DNA of 64,000 nucleotides from Corynebacterium sputi DSM 45148 (GTDB taxonomy: Bacteria > Actinomycetota > Actinomycetes > Mycobacteriales > Mycobacteriaceae), in NCBI RefSeq assembly GCF_000427865.1, contig NZ_ATYV01000003.1, forward strand, positions 112,878 to 176,877, in the 5' to 3' direction. The notes beneath the pieces are model-generated. The model did not search any database. It had not been told where the DNA came from and was given only the letters and a program-made list of their open reading frames with translations. Positions 28,233-36,623 of the stretch are shown here, in pieces (within the stretch, counting starts at the first letter, position 1; every line of letters begins with the position of its first letter). Both the position numbers and the translations under genes were made by a program.

Positions 28233-29186
28233 TGCTGCCCGTGTCGCCGGGTGAATCGACAGCAGCGGATATCCGGACGGGCCGAATGCCTGCCGGGCGC
28301 CAGCGGCCTCTCGCTCGCGGCAGTGCTGAGCAACGACCGCATAAGCAGCGTCGCCAATTAGCGCCCGCAGTTCGTTTTTTGAGGTCTTCCACAGTGACTC
28401 GCCACCGGCGTGAGTGCCAGGTGCTCCAGAGCACCACCATTCGAATTCTTCTCCACCGCCCCAGGCGCGCCGATCGTATTCGGTGATGCGGGTGTGCAGG
28501 ATCTCCTGGCCGTCGGGCCTCTCTTCCCACTCTTCGAGCCGACGCAGCGGCACCTGCCAGCACACGTCCGGTTTCACATCGACATGGTTGAGGCCATTGC
28601 CCTCAGCGAACTGGTGAATGGCGCAGCCACGCCCACCCGGCCAACCAGCGCGGTTGGCGAAGATGCAAGCCCCATCAACGACCTTCGTGCGCAGCGCGGG
28701 CTCCATCTCGCCGTCGTCGTTTTCTAGCTCGTCCCATTCCAGCCATGGCTCCAACGGTTCATCGAGCGTGTCGGCGTCAATCGCCTCGTACCACTTACCG
28801 GTATCGGCCGGTCGGTTTTGCCACCAGCCGCCGGGATCAGAGGAGCCGTCGGGAAGCTTCTGGTTCTTTTGCGGCACCCGTGGCGCCTCTTCCATCTGCT
28901 TTACGACGTCTACAACTCTGTCCCGGTCCTCCTCATCCGTGAGGAAAGCTCCGTGGATACAGCAGCCGGCATCGACGCGTTCCGGATCGATTCCTTTGCA
29001 GGCGTCGGTGCCAAACGCACACCGGTAATCCGAAAGGAGCCAGGTCAGGTCAACAGAGATGAGGTGTTCGGAATCATCGGGATCGACGAATTCGAACCAT
29101 TCGCGTGGGTAATCCTCGGCAACCTCGGCGGGGGAGGGCTGTTTCCCACGCCAAGGAGAGGCTGAAGTGCGGTGGGGCTGATTCAC
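28203..29186 (-). CDS. Conserved hypothetical protein with cysteine clusters
   Basis: 327 residues, soluble, acidic. Cysteine groups that look like a metal or Fe-S site are [10 protein letters not shown] and [10 protein letters not shown] near residue 55-75, [22 protein letters not shown] (spread over ~165-186), [10 protein letters not shown] near 200 and [14 protein letters not shown] near 245. The order resembles YkgJ-type or DUF3109-like cysteine-cluster proteins, but I cannot confirm a family. A gene of this kind stands beside regX3 and ppx in other corynebacteria. GTG 29186 lies 8 nt after TACGGT (leaderless). Confidence 0.75.
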   Translation of the reverse strand: MNQPHRTSASPWRGKQPSPAEVAEDYPREWFEFVDPDDSEHLISVDLTWLLSDYRCAFGTDACKGIDPERVDAGCCIHGAFLTDEEDRDRVVDVVKQMEEAPRVPQKNQKLPDGSSDPGGWWQNRPADTGKWYEAIDADTLDEPLEPWLEWDELENDDGEMEPALRTKVVDGACIFANRAGWPGGRGCAIHQFAEGNGLNHVDVKPDVCWQVPLRRLEEWEERPDGQEILHTRITEYDRRAWGGGEEFEWWCSGAPGTHAGGESLWKTSKNELRALIGDAAYAVVAQHCREREAAGARQAFGPSGYPLLSIHPATRAAREGLEPDEV

Positions 29187-29194
29187 ACAGAGTC

Positions 29195-29213
29195 ACCGTA
29201 GACCGTCTAGTGT
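29195..29213. promoter_or_regulatory. Divergent leaderless promoters, hypothetical gene and ppx
   Basis: TACGGT on the minus strand (29195-29200) is 8 nt from its GTG; TAGTGT on the plus strand (29208-29213) is 6 nt from the ppx GTG. Confidence 0.5.
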
Positions 29214-29219
29214 GGACCC

Positions 29220-30158
29220 GTGCGTTTAGGTGTATTGGATGTCGGCAGTAATACCGTTCACCTCGTGATGGTCGACGCCCGAAAGGGTGGCGCTCCAATC
29301 CCGATGAGCGATTCAAAGTCGACGATGAAACTGGTGGAGTACCTGGATGATCAGGGCGACCTCAGTCAGAAGGGCATCGACAAGCTCACCGACTATGTCG
29401 GAGAGGCTTCGTTCCTGAGCCAGAAGATGAAGTGCGAGGAGATGATCTCCTTCGCCACTTCTGCCGTTCGTGATGCCGGAAACAGTGACGCCGTCCTCGA
29501 CCATGTCGAGAAGGAAACCGGTGTCCGCCTGGAGATTCTCTCCGGTGAGGATGAGGCACGTCTGACGTTCCTTGCGGTGCGCCGCTGGTATGGCTGGTCC
29601 GCCGGCCGAATCGCGAACCTGGACATCGGCGGTGGCTCTCTGGAGCTGACCTCCGGGACCGATGAAGACCCGGACCTGGCGTACTCAGTGCTGCTTGGTG
29701 CTGGTCGTTTGACCCATGAGTGGTTCGATGCAGATCCGCCGTCGCGCAAGAAGATCTCCATGCTTCGCGATTACATCGATGCGGAACTGGTGGATCCGGC
29801 GAGGGAGCTACGCAAGCTCGGCGAGCCCGATGTTGCGGTTGCTACCTCGAAGACGTTCCGGACGCTGGCTCGCCTGACCGGTGCGGCTCCGAGCTCGGCT
29901 GGCCCGCGCGTTCGCCGTACTCTGACGGCACCTGGTCTGCGACAGCTTATCGCCTTCATTTCGCGCATGACCGCAGCTGATCGTGCGGAATTGGAAGGTG
30001 TCAGTTCGGACCGCTCGCACCAAATCGTCGCAGGTGCCTTGGTCGCAGAGGCTAGTATGCGAGCATTGGGACTCGAACAGGTTGAGATTTGTCCCTGGGC
30101 GTTGCGAGAAGGAATCATTCTCCGGCGCCTTGACGGCGACCTCTACGGGAAGGCATGA
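29220..30158 (+). CDS. ppx: Exopolyphosphatase / pppGpp phosphatase
   Basis: Hydrolyses terminal phosphates of polyphosphate (and possibly pppGpp). 312 residues of the ASKHA fold: phosphate-1 motif GVLDVGSNTVHLVMVDA at the start, ATSAVRDAGNSD, SGEDEARLTFLAVRRW, and phosphate-2 motif NLDIGGGSLELTSG near residue 137. It is the short two-domain type found in Actinobacteria, often called ppx2. The GTG follows a TAGTGT box by 6 nt. It sits next to the phosphate-type two-component system, which fits a role in phosphate storage. Confidence 0.93.
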   Translation: MRLGVLDVGSNTVHLVMVDARKGGAPIPMSDSKSTMKLVEYLDDQGDLSQKGIDKLTDYVGEASFLSQKMKCEEMISFATSAVRDAGNSDAVLDHVEKETGVRLEILSGEDEARLTFLAVRRWYGWSAGRIANLDIGGGSLELTSGTDEDPDLAYSVLLGAGRLTHEWFDADPPSRKKISMLRDYIDAELVDPARELRKLGEPDVAVATSKTFRTLARLTGAAPSSAGPRVRRTLTAPGLRQLIAFISRMTAADRAELEGVSSDRSHQIVAGALVAEASMRALGLEQVEICPWALREGIILRRLDGDLYGKA

Positions 30159-30159
30159 G

Positions 30160-31596
30160 ATGAGTGAGGAAAAGCTCACCGTCGCGGAGCTAATGGCCCG
30201 TGCGGGCCGGGAAGTTCCCGCGGCGGATAAGACACGTCGACGCCGGCGGCGCAGCCTCGATGAAGGCGGTATTTCGGTCGCTGACCTGACCGACGGCTTT
30301 TCCCGTATCGAAGCAGACGGTCCACGTCGTGGCGCTCACGCCGCTGACGACAGTGAGGTCGACGAGCAGGAGACGCCGGCCACCGAGGCAGTATCTGATG
30401 ACGCTGCAGCGGTAGCCCAGGCCGAGGCGCTAGCGGAAGCCGAAGCTCAGAAGCGTGCCGCCGCAGAAGCCGAGGCAGTTGCTCAGGCTGAGGCAGAGGC
30501 ACTTGCCGCTCAGGAAGCCGAAGCAGCGGCCGTGGCGAAGGCCGAGGCTGAGGCACGAGCAGCTGAAGAGGCCGAGGCCGCAGCACTGGCACAGGCAGAA
30601 GCTGAAGCGCAGGCAGCACGCGAAGCAGAGGCAGAAGCGGCCGCTAAGGCCGAAGCTGAGGCTCGCGCAGCCGAAGAGGCTGACGCAGCCGCCCGCGCCG
30701 AGGCAGAGGCCCGTGAAGCAGAGGAAGAACAAGCTGGCGCCGCCCGTGCAGCGCTGCCGAAGCAGCCTGAAGGCTTCGCCGCAGGTGTCCCCCAGGCAGT
30801 GCCGGTAAACCCGGTGGTGTCCTCTGGCAGCTATTCCGATGATGAGGTGACTTACACCTTCACCGCATTCCTCGACTCTGAGACCGTCACAAGCGAGGTT
30901 GCAGATCCGGGCCCGACGGCCCGTGAGATGCTCGACGGCTTCTCCGCAGTAGATGAGATCGCCCCGGTTCCGGTCTTCGGATTCGACCCGGCGACTGTCG
31001 CCGCACCCGAGGTGGAGGTTGAAGAGACACCGGATCCGGAGCCGACCGCCCCGGCCGAGTTTGATCGCGAGCAGACCTCCGTCATCCCGCTTGTCGACGA
31101 GACCGCTGAGGCTCCTGTTGACGAGGAGATCGAGGTTGTCGAGACCGTCGAGGCTATCGACGACGACGTGGCTCCCGCCTACGACAATGAGCCGGAATAC
31201 GTTGAGGTCGAGGAGATTGTTGAGGAGTACGTCGAGGCTCCCGATGACGCGCTTCTGGACGAGTCCGAGCCGGAGCACCGCTATGAGCGTGCAGCCCGTG
31301 ATCGGGACCAGGCTGCGTACGCCGACACCGAGGAGGACAACACTCTCAGCGTTCCGTTGCTGATTCTGCAGGTCTTCGTCGGCGTGATCGCCGGTGTCTT
31401 CCTCTTTATGTTGTTCGCGATGCTGTGGTCGGGTCTGCCGACGGTCGCAATGGTCCTGATTGGCCTCGTTGTTACCGGTGTGTTTGTGCTGGTCGCGAGC
31501 AAACTGCGACGAGAAACCGACCGATTGACTCCGATCCTTGCCGGAGTAGTGGGACTGGCCCTGACATTCGGGCCGTTCCTCATCCAATTGGTGTAG
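30160..31596 (+). CDS. Large Ala/Glu-repeat protein with C-terminal membrane helices
   Basis: 478 residues, family not recognised. The N-terminal ~50 residues are basic (KTRRRRRRS); residues ~85-210 are an Ala/Glu-rich repeat built on units such as AEAEARAAEEAEA, predicted to form a long helix or coiled coil; residues ~230-390 are acidic and Pro/Glu-rich; three hydrophobic helices end the protein (about 398-420, 425-445, 455-475). ATG 30160 follows the ppx stop by one base, so the two are coupled. A similarly placed gene of varying length follows ppx in other corynebacteria. The repeat is also visible in DNA, so copy number may vary between strains. Confidence 0.8.
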   Translation: MSEEKLTVAELMARAGREVPAADKTRRRRRRSLDEGGISVADLTDGFSRIEADGPRRGAHAADDSEVDEQETPATEAVSDDAAAVAQAEALAEAEAQKRAAAEAEAVAQAEAEALAAQEAEAAAVAKAEAEARAAEEAEAAALAQAEAEAQAAREAEAEAAAKAEAEARAAEEADAAARAEAEAREAEEEQAGAARAALPKQPEGFAAGVPQAVPVNPVVSSGSYSDDEVTYTFTAFLDSETVTSEVADPGPTAREMLDGFSAVDEIAPVPVFGFDPATVAAPEVEVEETPDPEPTAPAEFDREQTSVIPLVDETAEAPVDEEIEVVETVEAIDDDVAPAYDNEPEYVEVEEIVEEYVEAPDDALLDESEPEHRYERAARDRDQAAYADTEEDNTLSVPLLILQVFVGVIAGVFLFMLFAMLWSGLPTVAMVLIGLVVTGVFVLVASKLRRETDRLTPILAGVVGLALTFGPFLIQLV

Positions 31597-31638
31597 CAAT
31601 GCAGCGGCCCTCAGATGGCCGCGATAGCCCCAGTCTGG

Positions 31639-31667
31639 AGCCCCTCCTTTCAAAGGAGGGGCGCTTT
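31639..31667 (+). terminator. Terminator of the ppx operon
   Basis: GCCCCTCCTTT C AAAGGAGGGGC followed by GCTTTT. Confidence 0.9.
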
Positions 31668-31683
31668 TGGCACACTGGCGATC

Positions 31684-32493
31684 ATGACAAAAATAGCTGT
31701 AATTGGTGGAGGAAAGATTGGAACGGCCCTGATTTCGGGCCTCATCGAAAGTGGCAACCCTGCAGCGGACATTTCCGTGGCGGACACCTACCGGCCCCAG
31801 GTCGAGAAGCTGGCGGAAGAACTGGGCATCACTCCCGGCGACAACCCGGCCGACGCAGCGCAGGGTGCAGACGTTGTTGTGATCTGTGTGAAGCCGGATG
31901 TCGTCGCGACTGTCCTGGACGAGATCACCCCGTCGCTGGAAGCACACGAGGGTGAGCCGGTGGTGGTGTCCATGGCTGCCGGAATCACCATCGACGCCAT
32001 CGATGAGCACGTGCCGGGCGGCACTCCGGTCATCCGCGTCATGCCGAACACCCCGATGCTCGTTGGCCGTGGCGTCAGCGCCATTGCCCCGGGCCGTTTC
32101 GCGTCTGAGGACGACATGGATCTCGTGGCGTCCCTGCTGGAGAAGGTTGGCATCGTCGAGCGCGTGAAGGAGTCGCAGCTCGACGCTGTGACCGCTATGT
32201 CCGGCTCCGGCCCGGCATACTTCTTCCAGTACATCGAGGCGATGTCTGACGCAGGTGTGTTCCTGGGCCTGCCGCGCGATCAGGCTCAGCGCCTCGCCTC
32301 CGCCACGATGGCCGGCGCAGCCGAGATGCTGATGCAGGAAGGTGCAGACCCCACGCAGCTGCGCGTCAACGTGTCCTCCCCGGGCGGCACCACCGCAGCC
32401 GGTACCCGCGCTCTGGAAGAGGCTGGCATCCGTACCGCTGTCTACCGTGGCCTGCAGGCAACGCACGATCGCTCTGTGGAACTGGGCAAGTAA
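31684..32493 (+). CDS. proC: Pyrroline-5-carboxylate reductase
   Basis: Last step of proline synthesis, NAD(P)H-dependent. 269 residues: Rossmann motif IAVIGGGKIGTALISGLIESG at the start, CVKPDVVATVL, VSMAAGITIDAI, the signature VIRVMPNTPMLVGRG, TAMSGSGPAYFFQYIEAM and the C-terminal SSPGGTTAAGTRALEEAG. Length is normal. ATG 31684 gives the canonical N-terminus; CACACT, a weak -10, lies 7 nt upstream and no ribosome binding site is seen. Confidence 0.97.
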   Translation: MTKIAVIGGGKIGTALISGLIESGNPAADISVADTYRPQVEKLAEELGITPGDNPADAAQGADVVVICVKPDVVATVLDEITPSLEAHEGEPVVVSMAAGITIDAIDEHVPGGTPVIRVMPNTPMLVGRGVSAIAPGRFASEDDMDLVASLLEKVGIVERVKESQLDAVTAMSGSGPAYFFQYIEAMSDAGVFLGLPRDQAQRLASATMAGAAEMLMQEGADPTQLRVNVSSPGGTTAAGTRALEEAGIRTAVYRGLQATHDRSVELGK

Positions 32494-32822
32494 GAGACCA
32501 TCCGCAGCGGCCTGCCGCCGTGAGCACTCGGTAGGTGGGTGAGAGAACAACCCTGGCATTCGTGCCCGGGTTCTGTCATCTGGCAGGTGTAGATGTCTCC
32601 CGAGTGAACGTTGAGGGGCCGGATGGGTGCCCCCAATATTCACGGGAGGTAACACCGTCACCAGGTACGTTGCTATTCACACCAGTCACACCAGTTACTT
32701 CTTTCACCTCAATATCGCAATTCCCTCAGGGGTAACGATATGATGTGTGGCAGAGCACGCGCGTGTCACACACTCTGCAGGAGGGGAAGCCTGCAGCGCG
32801 TGTGTGCCTGAAGGGATTAGAT
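32494..32822 (+). promoter_or_regulatory. Intergenic region and leader of the bldC-like gene
   Basis: No ORF is credible in these 329 bases. A weak hairpin after proC spans 32543-32576. TATGAT at 32741-32746 is a good -10 box; from about 32753 the transcript would carry a leader with a stable stem-loop at 32767-32806 before the ribosome binding site GAAGGG. Confidence 0.5.
32767..32806 (+). promoter_or_regulatory. Stem-loop in the bldC-like 5' leader
   Basis: CTGCAGG / CCTGCAG with an AGGGGAAG loop, extended below by CACACA / TGTGTG. The loop is itself Shine-Dalgarno-like. It ends 16 nt before the start codon. Confidence 0.45.
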
Positions 32823-33014
32823 ATGTCGAACAACGAAAACGGAATTTTTCTTACGGTCGCCGAGGTCGCAGAGATCATGCGCGTTTCGAAGATGACGGTC
32901 TACCGCCTGGTGCACTCCGAGGAGCTGCCGGCGGTCCGCGTTGGCCGTTCCTTCCGTGTTCATGAGTCAGCTGTGAACGAGTACCTCGACTCCTCCTCCT
33001 ACCGCGCTGGTTAA
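32823..33014 (+). CDS. BldC-like MerR-type DNA-binding protein
   Basis: 63 residues: a single winged helix-turn-helix of the excisionase/MerR type, FLTVAEVAEIMRVSKMTVYRLVHSEELPAVRVGRSFRVHESAVNEYL in outline, nearly the whole protein. It matches actinobacterial BldC, which binds direct repeats and controls development or cell-cycle genes. GAAGGG lies 7-8 nt before the ATG. A stem-loop leader precedes it. Its neighbour encoding bS22 is a conserved partner in Actinobacteria. Confidence 0.9.
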   Translation: MSNNENGIFLTVAEVAEIMRVSKMTVYRLVHSEELPAVRVGRSFRVHESAVNEYLDSSSYRAG

Positions 33015-33192
33015 TTAGCGGTCCAATCGGAGAGCCTGTTTGACCGGCTACCCGGTGGCACCGCTATGATTGGAGAAATCCGCGTGTGCCGGGCCCCTGG
33101 CGCGCGCCCGGCCTAGCAGCCGACGGGCCTTTTGGAGTCCGCAGTCGAACGCCGGCCCACGATTCAACTACGAAGGAAATGAGGTCGAACCC

Positions 33193-33294
33193 ATGGGTTC
33201 TGTCATCAAGAAGCGCCGCAAGCGTATGTCCAAGAAGAAGCACCGCAAGATGCTTCGCCGCACCCGCGTTCAGCGACGGAAGCTCGGCAAGTAG
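33193..33294 (+). CDS. Ribosomal protein bS22 (AURKAIP1/COX24 domain)
   Basis: 33 residues, extremely basic: [18 protein letters not shown] at the start and a C-terminal [11 protein letters not shown]. This is the actinobacterial small-subunit protein with the AURKAIP1/COX24 motif, seen at the decoding-centre side of mycobacterial 30S subunits. GAAGGAAATGAGG provides ribosome binding. It is too short for many gene finders but is strongly conserved. A terminator follows at 33326. Confidence 0.93.
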   Translation: MGSVIKKRRKRMSKKKHRKMLRRTRVQRRKLGK

Positions 33295-33325
33295 GTCGCT
33301 CAGGTTCGACCTGGATTTCTTGAGG

Positions 33326-33362
33326 CGCGCCTTTCACCAGCAATGGTGGAAGGCGCGTTTTC
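33326..33362 (+). terminator. Terminator of the bS22 gene
   Basis: CGCGCCTTTCACCA GCAA TGGTGGAAGGCGCG followed by TTTT. Confidence 0.88.
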
Positions 33363-33377
33363 CATTGTCAGGGCACG

Positions 33378-33383
33378 TACGGT
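33378..33383 (+). promoter_or_regulatory. -10 box of leaderless DCC-family gene
   Basis: TACGGT ends 6 nt before the ATG at 33390; no ribosome binding site is present. Confidence 0.5.
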
Positions 33384-33389
33384 GGCGGC

Positions 33390-33776
33390 ATGGTTGATCT
33401 CATCTTCGACGGTCGCTGTGGCTTCTGTGCCCGCGCGGTGTATCTGACCCAGCGGCTGGATCGGCACCAGCGAGTTAGCCTGTACCCGTATCAGCGCCCC
33501 GGGGTCATCGAGGAATTCGGGCTCAGCCTCGAGCAGGTGCAGGACGCTGTGTGGTTGCTTTACGACGGCCAGGTCTTCTCCGGCGCCGCCGCCATCAACG
33601 GCGTTTTAGACGCGACACTGGGCAGACGGATCTTCCTCCGTATCTATCGGCTGCCAGGGATGAGGTGGCTCCAAGAACGCGTCTATCGCGTGATCGCGGA
33701 CAATCGACATCGCCTGCCTGGGCGCACGCCGTGGTGTGAGGAACATCCTGGGGAGTGCTCGGTCGATCAGGACTAG
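33390..33776 (+). CDS. DCC-family thiol-disulfide oxidoreductase-like protein (DUF393)
   Basis: 128 residues beginning VDLIFDGRCGFCARAV, the DxxCxxC signature of the DCC family, a thioredoxin-like group of unknown substrate. Later features are VWLLYDGQVFSGAAAI and a Leu/Arg-rich helix. Two extra cysteines lie near the C-terminus (WCEEHPGECS). It is convergent with the HAD gene, whose end it overlaps by four bases. Leaderless start. Confidence 0.85.
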   Translation: MVDLIFDGRCGFCARAVYLTQRLDRHQRVSLYPYQRPGVIEEFGLSLEQVQDAVWLLYDGQVFSGAAAINGVLDATLGRRIFLRIYRLPGMRWLQERVYRVIADNRHRLPGRTPWCEEHPGECSVDQD

Positions 33777-34609
33777 TCCTGATGGGAGAACAGCGTGCGT
33801 GCCACAGCGACAGACAGTGCGGTTCCCAGGGCGGCTCCAACAAGGCCCAGGGCAATGGGGGAGCGCCCGGCCTGGGCGGCGCTGCGGCTGCGCCGCAGCG
33901 CCCTGCGCATCATCCGGTAGTCGCGGATTGCCCAGCCTCGTGATTGCGCCTCGTCCCGAAGTTTCCGGTCCGGGTTGATGGCGACGGAGGTGCCGGTGAG
34001 AGTGAGCATCGGGATGTCATTCACCGAGTCGGAGTAGGCGGTGCACCTCGCCAGATCCAGGCCTCGCTCTTCTGCCAGTTTCTCCACAGCCGTGCGCTTG
34101 CCCGGTCCGTGGAGGATCTCACCGACCAGTTCGCCAGTGAGCAATCCATCGGGTCCGACCTCTGCAACAGTGCCCAGAGCGCCGGTAAAGCCATTGCGAC
34201 GAGCGATCACCTGAGCCAGCTGGATCGGGGTGGCAGAGACTAACCACACCTCTTGACCGGCCTCCAGGTGAAGTTGGGCCATCTCGTGGGTGGCCTCATA
34301 TATACGGTCACCGATTGAGTCGTCGTAGATCTCCTCGGCCAGCGCCTCCAGATCGGACATCTTCTGTCCGCGGATGAAAGAGAGAGCCATCCGGCGTCCC
34401 TGTGCAACGTCGGCGGCGTTCTCGGTGCCGCTGATGCGGAACTTCAATTGCTTCCACGCCATCATCGCGACCGCCGAGGGGCGAAAGAATCCGCGACGGG
34501 CCAAGCCGATTCCGAGAATGACAATCGACGCACCCTTGATCAGCGTGTTGTCGATGTCGAAGAATGCGGCTGAACCGTTGTCGCTGGGGATCCCGTCGGA
34601 AGTCTGCAC
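33773..34609 (-). CDS. HAD-IB family phosphatase, SerB-like, with C-terminal membrane helix
   Basis: 278 residues. HAD motif I AFFDIDNTLIKG near residue 16, motif II VWLVSATP near 124, Lys region GPGKRTAVEKLA and motif IV AYSDSVNDIPML near 192 place it in subfamily IB with phosphoserine phosphatase. A hydrophobic C-terminal segment (ALGLVGAALGTALSVAVA) suggests membrane attachment, as in several actinobacterial SerB-like phosphatases near hemA. GTG 34609 was chosen because TAGGAT lies 7 nt upstream; ATG 34627 is an alternative. The substrate is unknown. Confidence 0.87.
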   Translation of the reverse strand: MQTSDGIPSDNGSAAFFDIDNTLIKGASIVILGIGLARRGFFRPSAVAMMAWKQLKFRISGTENAADVAQGRRMALSFIRGQKMSDLEALAEEIYDDSIGDRIYEATHEMAQLHLEAGQEVWLVSATPIQLAQVIARRNGFTGALGTVAEVGPDGLLTGELVGEILHGPGKRTAVEKLAEERGLDLARCTAYSDSVNDIPMLTLTGTSVAINPDRKLRDEAQSRGWAIRDYRMMRRALRRSRSAAQAGRSPIALGLVGAALGTALSVAVARTLFSHQD

Positions 34610-34616
34610 GCGAGTG

Positions 34617-34622
34617 ATCCTA
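34617..34622 (-). promoter_or_regulatory. -10 box of leaderless HAD-IB gene
   Basis: TAGGAT on the minus strand ends 7 nt before the GTG start. Confidence 0.5.
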
Positions 34623-34648
34623 TGCACCCGGGGTGCGATTCGCGATTT

Positions 34649-34688
34649 GTGTGGGGGATGGGGAAGTGGAGGTGGACGTCGGGAAGCA
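34649..34688 (+). repeat. Interspersed repeat copy 3
   Basis: Leader containing TGTGGGGGATGGG followed by GAAGTGGAGGTGGA and the core CGTCGGGAAGCA (34677-34688). It shares both words with the 1169 copy and sits directly upstream of the promoter of the glutaredoxin-like gene. Confidence 0.65.
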
Positions 34689-34702
34689 CATCCTTGTGCA
34701 GT

Positions 34703-34708
34703 TACAGT
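34703..34708 (+). promoter_or_regulatory. -10 box of leaderless glutaredoxin-like gene
   Basis: TACAGT ends 6 nt before the ATG at 34715. Confidence 0.5.
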
Positions 34709-34714
34709 GCCCCC

Positions 34715-34978
34715 ATGGCGAATGTGACGGTGACCGTGATGACCAGAGCGACCTGCGGATCATGCGAACGGGTCCTCGCGGAGGTGCGCGCGATCGTCGC
34801 GGGCTGCGACGCACAGGTTGACGCCGTCGACGTCGACGCCGGTGACGGGGGTGACGCAGTGGAATTCGGCGACCGAGTACCAGTGATTCTCGTGGATGAC
34901 GAGGAAGTTGCGTGCTGGGAAATAGATGAAGAACAGCTTCGTGCAGCGCTCATCGACGCCGGCGCAGTGTTTCAGTAA
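34715..34978 (+). CDS. Glutaredoxin-like protein (DUF836 type)
   Basis: 87 residues with a thioredoxin fold trace: VTVMTRATCGSCERVLAEV carries a CxxC pair (CGSC) near residue 14, a cis-Pro region DRVPVILVDDEEV near 55, and a C-terminal helix. Genes of this type precede hemA in many Actinobacteria and may reduce a protein disulfide. ATG 34715 follows TACAGT by 6 nt; the upstream in-frame ATG would add unrelated residues across the repeat element and is rejected. Confidence 0.88.
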   Translation: MANVTVTVMTRATCGSCERVLAEVRAIVAGCDAQVDAVDVDAGDGGDAVEFGDRVPVILVDDEEVACWEIDEEQLRAALIDAGAVFQ

Positions 34979-35207
34979 ACTAAGGTCAACCTGAAAATCA
35001 ACTGCGGGTGGCCCGTTTGTGGATTCACCCGGGTCCCGTCTACCGTGGACGGGACTGGCCCGGCTGCTAAGGGCGCACAACTCCTGGATTTGATCGTAGA
35101 TCACAGCGGAACACCCATCCGCACCGGGTAGTCCGGACGGCAGCCAGGAGAATCCCCGGATAAGTGCGGTTCGGGTGCAGGAGGAGACGAATAGCGGTGA
35201 TTTCGCC

Positions 35208-36623
35208 GTGAGCATACTGCTTGTCGGAATGTCGCATCGATCAGCCCCGGTGCCATTGCTTGAAAAGGTGACCGTCGGGGAGACCGAACGACCGGAGACC
35301 CTTGCACGCCTCGTTGCCGACGATGCGGTGACCGAGGCGCTTGTGGTGTCTACCTGTAACAGGGTCGAGTACTACGTCGCCTGTCGTGGTTTCCACGCAG
35401 GCCTCTCCGTGGTGATGCGAGAGATCTCCGACCGCACGGGCATCGAGGTCGACGAGCTCAGCCCGCACCTCTACGTTCGCTACGCCGAAGGCTCTGCCGA
35501 GCACATGTTGTCGGTGGCCTCTGGCCTGGACTCCATGGTGATTGGCGAGCAGCAGATCCTCGGACAGATCCGTACGGCCTATGCGGAGGCCACCGAAGTT
35601 GGTACCGCAGGCCGGACGATCCACGAGCTGGCGAGCAAGGCCCTGCAAACCGGCAAGCGCGTTCACACCGAGACCGGCATCGATGACGCTGGTGCGTCGA
35701 TGGTGTCCGTTGCGGTGGATTCCGCTGTTGCCTACCTCGTTGGCTCTTTCCAGGCTGACGACCCGTACGTGCTGAATGGCCGCAAGGCGCTGATCCTTGG
35801 CGCCGGTGCGATGAGTTCACTGGCTGCGACCCACATGGGCCGGCTGGGTATTTCTCATCTCACCGTTGCGAACCGGACCCTCGACCGGGCTGAGAACCTG
35901 GTCAACCACTCACTGGAGGCAGGGGTTCCAGCCAGCGCCATCGCGCTGGAGGACTTCGCCGACATGATCGATGACGTGGACATTCTCGTGTCTGCCACCG
36001 GTTCGGTCTCCCCGGTCGTGGACCTGGACACCGTCCAGGCATCCATGGCTCGCCGTGATGGCCGCCCGCTGGCGTTGGTGGATCTGTCGATGCCGCGCGA
36101 TATCGCCGAAGGCGTCGAGCTGGTCCCCGGTGCCAGCCTGTTCAACATTGAGCACCTGCAGGAATCCTCCCGCCACGCCGTCGGCATGGACGAAGAGGCT
36201 GCAGCCCGCGCGATCGTTCATGAGGAGCTCGGCTCCTACCTGGCCGCTCAGCGAGCCATCGATGTCGCACCGACGATCAAGGCACTGCGTGAGCGTGCCG
36301 GTGATGTCGTCCGCGCAGAGATGGAGCGACTGGAGACCAAGACCCCTGGTCTGACTGACCGGGAGCGGGACGAGGTGTCCCGGACCGTCAAGCGAGTCGT
36401 GGACAAACTTCTGCATGTGCCGACCGTTCAGGTGAAACGCCTGTCGGGTCAGCCCGGAGGAGCCTCCTACGCCGAGGCCCTGAAGGAACTGTTTGACCTG
36501 CCGCTGGACCTTCCAGAGGGCATCGGTACTGATACCGGAATCCCGGCCGACATCATGGTTGCTGACGGACTTGGTAGCCATGACGCAATAGTGCGAACCG
36601 TTCTAGGAGGACATAATGACTGA
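35208..36623 (+). CDS. hemA: Glutamyl-tRNA reductase
   Basis: First committed step of C5-pathway haem synthesis: reduces glutamyl-tRNA to glutamate 1-semialdehyde. 471 residues: SILLVGMSHRSAPVPLLEK at the start, catalytic Cys in VVSTCNRVEYYV, DSMVIGEQQILGQIR, NADPH domain with ILGAGAMSSLAA near 205, and a C-terminal dimerisation helix. GTG 35208 fits the conserved N-terminus; GTG 35175 is the alternative, with the purine-rich GAGGAGACG lying between them. hemC overlaps its end by 8 bases. Confidence 0.96.
   Translation: MSILLVGMSHRSAPVPLLEKVTVGETERPETLARLVADDAVTEALVVSTCNRVEYYVACRGFHAGLSVVMREISDRTGIEVDELSPHLYVRYAEGSAEHMLSVASGLDSMVIGEQQILGQIRTAYAEATEVGTAGRTIHELASKALQTGKRVHTETGIDDAGASMVSVAVDSAVAYLVGSFQADDPYVLNGRKALILGAGAMSSLAATHMGRLGISHLTVANRTLDRAENLVNHSLEAGVPASAIALEDFADMIDDVDILVSATGSVSPVVDLDTVQASMARRDGRPLALVDLSMPRDIAEGVELVPGASLFNIEHLQESSRHAVGMDEEAAARAIVHEELGSYLAAQRAIDVAPTIKALRERAGDVVRAEMERLETKTPGLTDRERDEVSRTVKRVVDKLLHVPTVQVKRLSGQPGGASYAEALKELFDLPLDLPEGIGTDTGIPADIMVADGLGSHDAIVRTVLGGHND

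Noticed and set aside
30430..32661. 743-codon antisense ORF opposite the Ala/Glu protein and proC
   Set aside because: Cys/Ser/Leu-rich shadow; both plus-strand genes are well supported.
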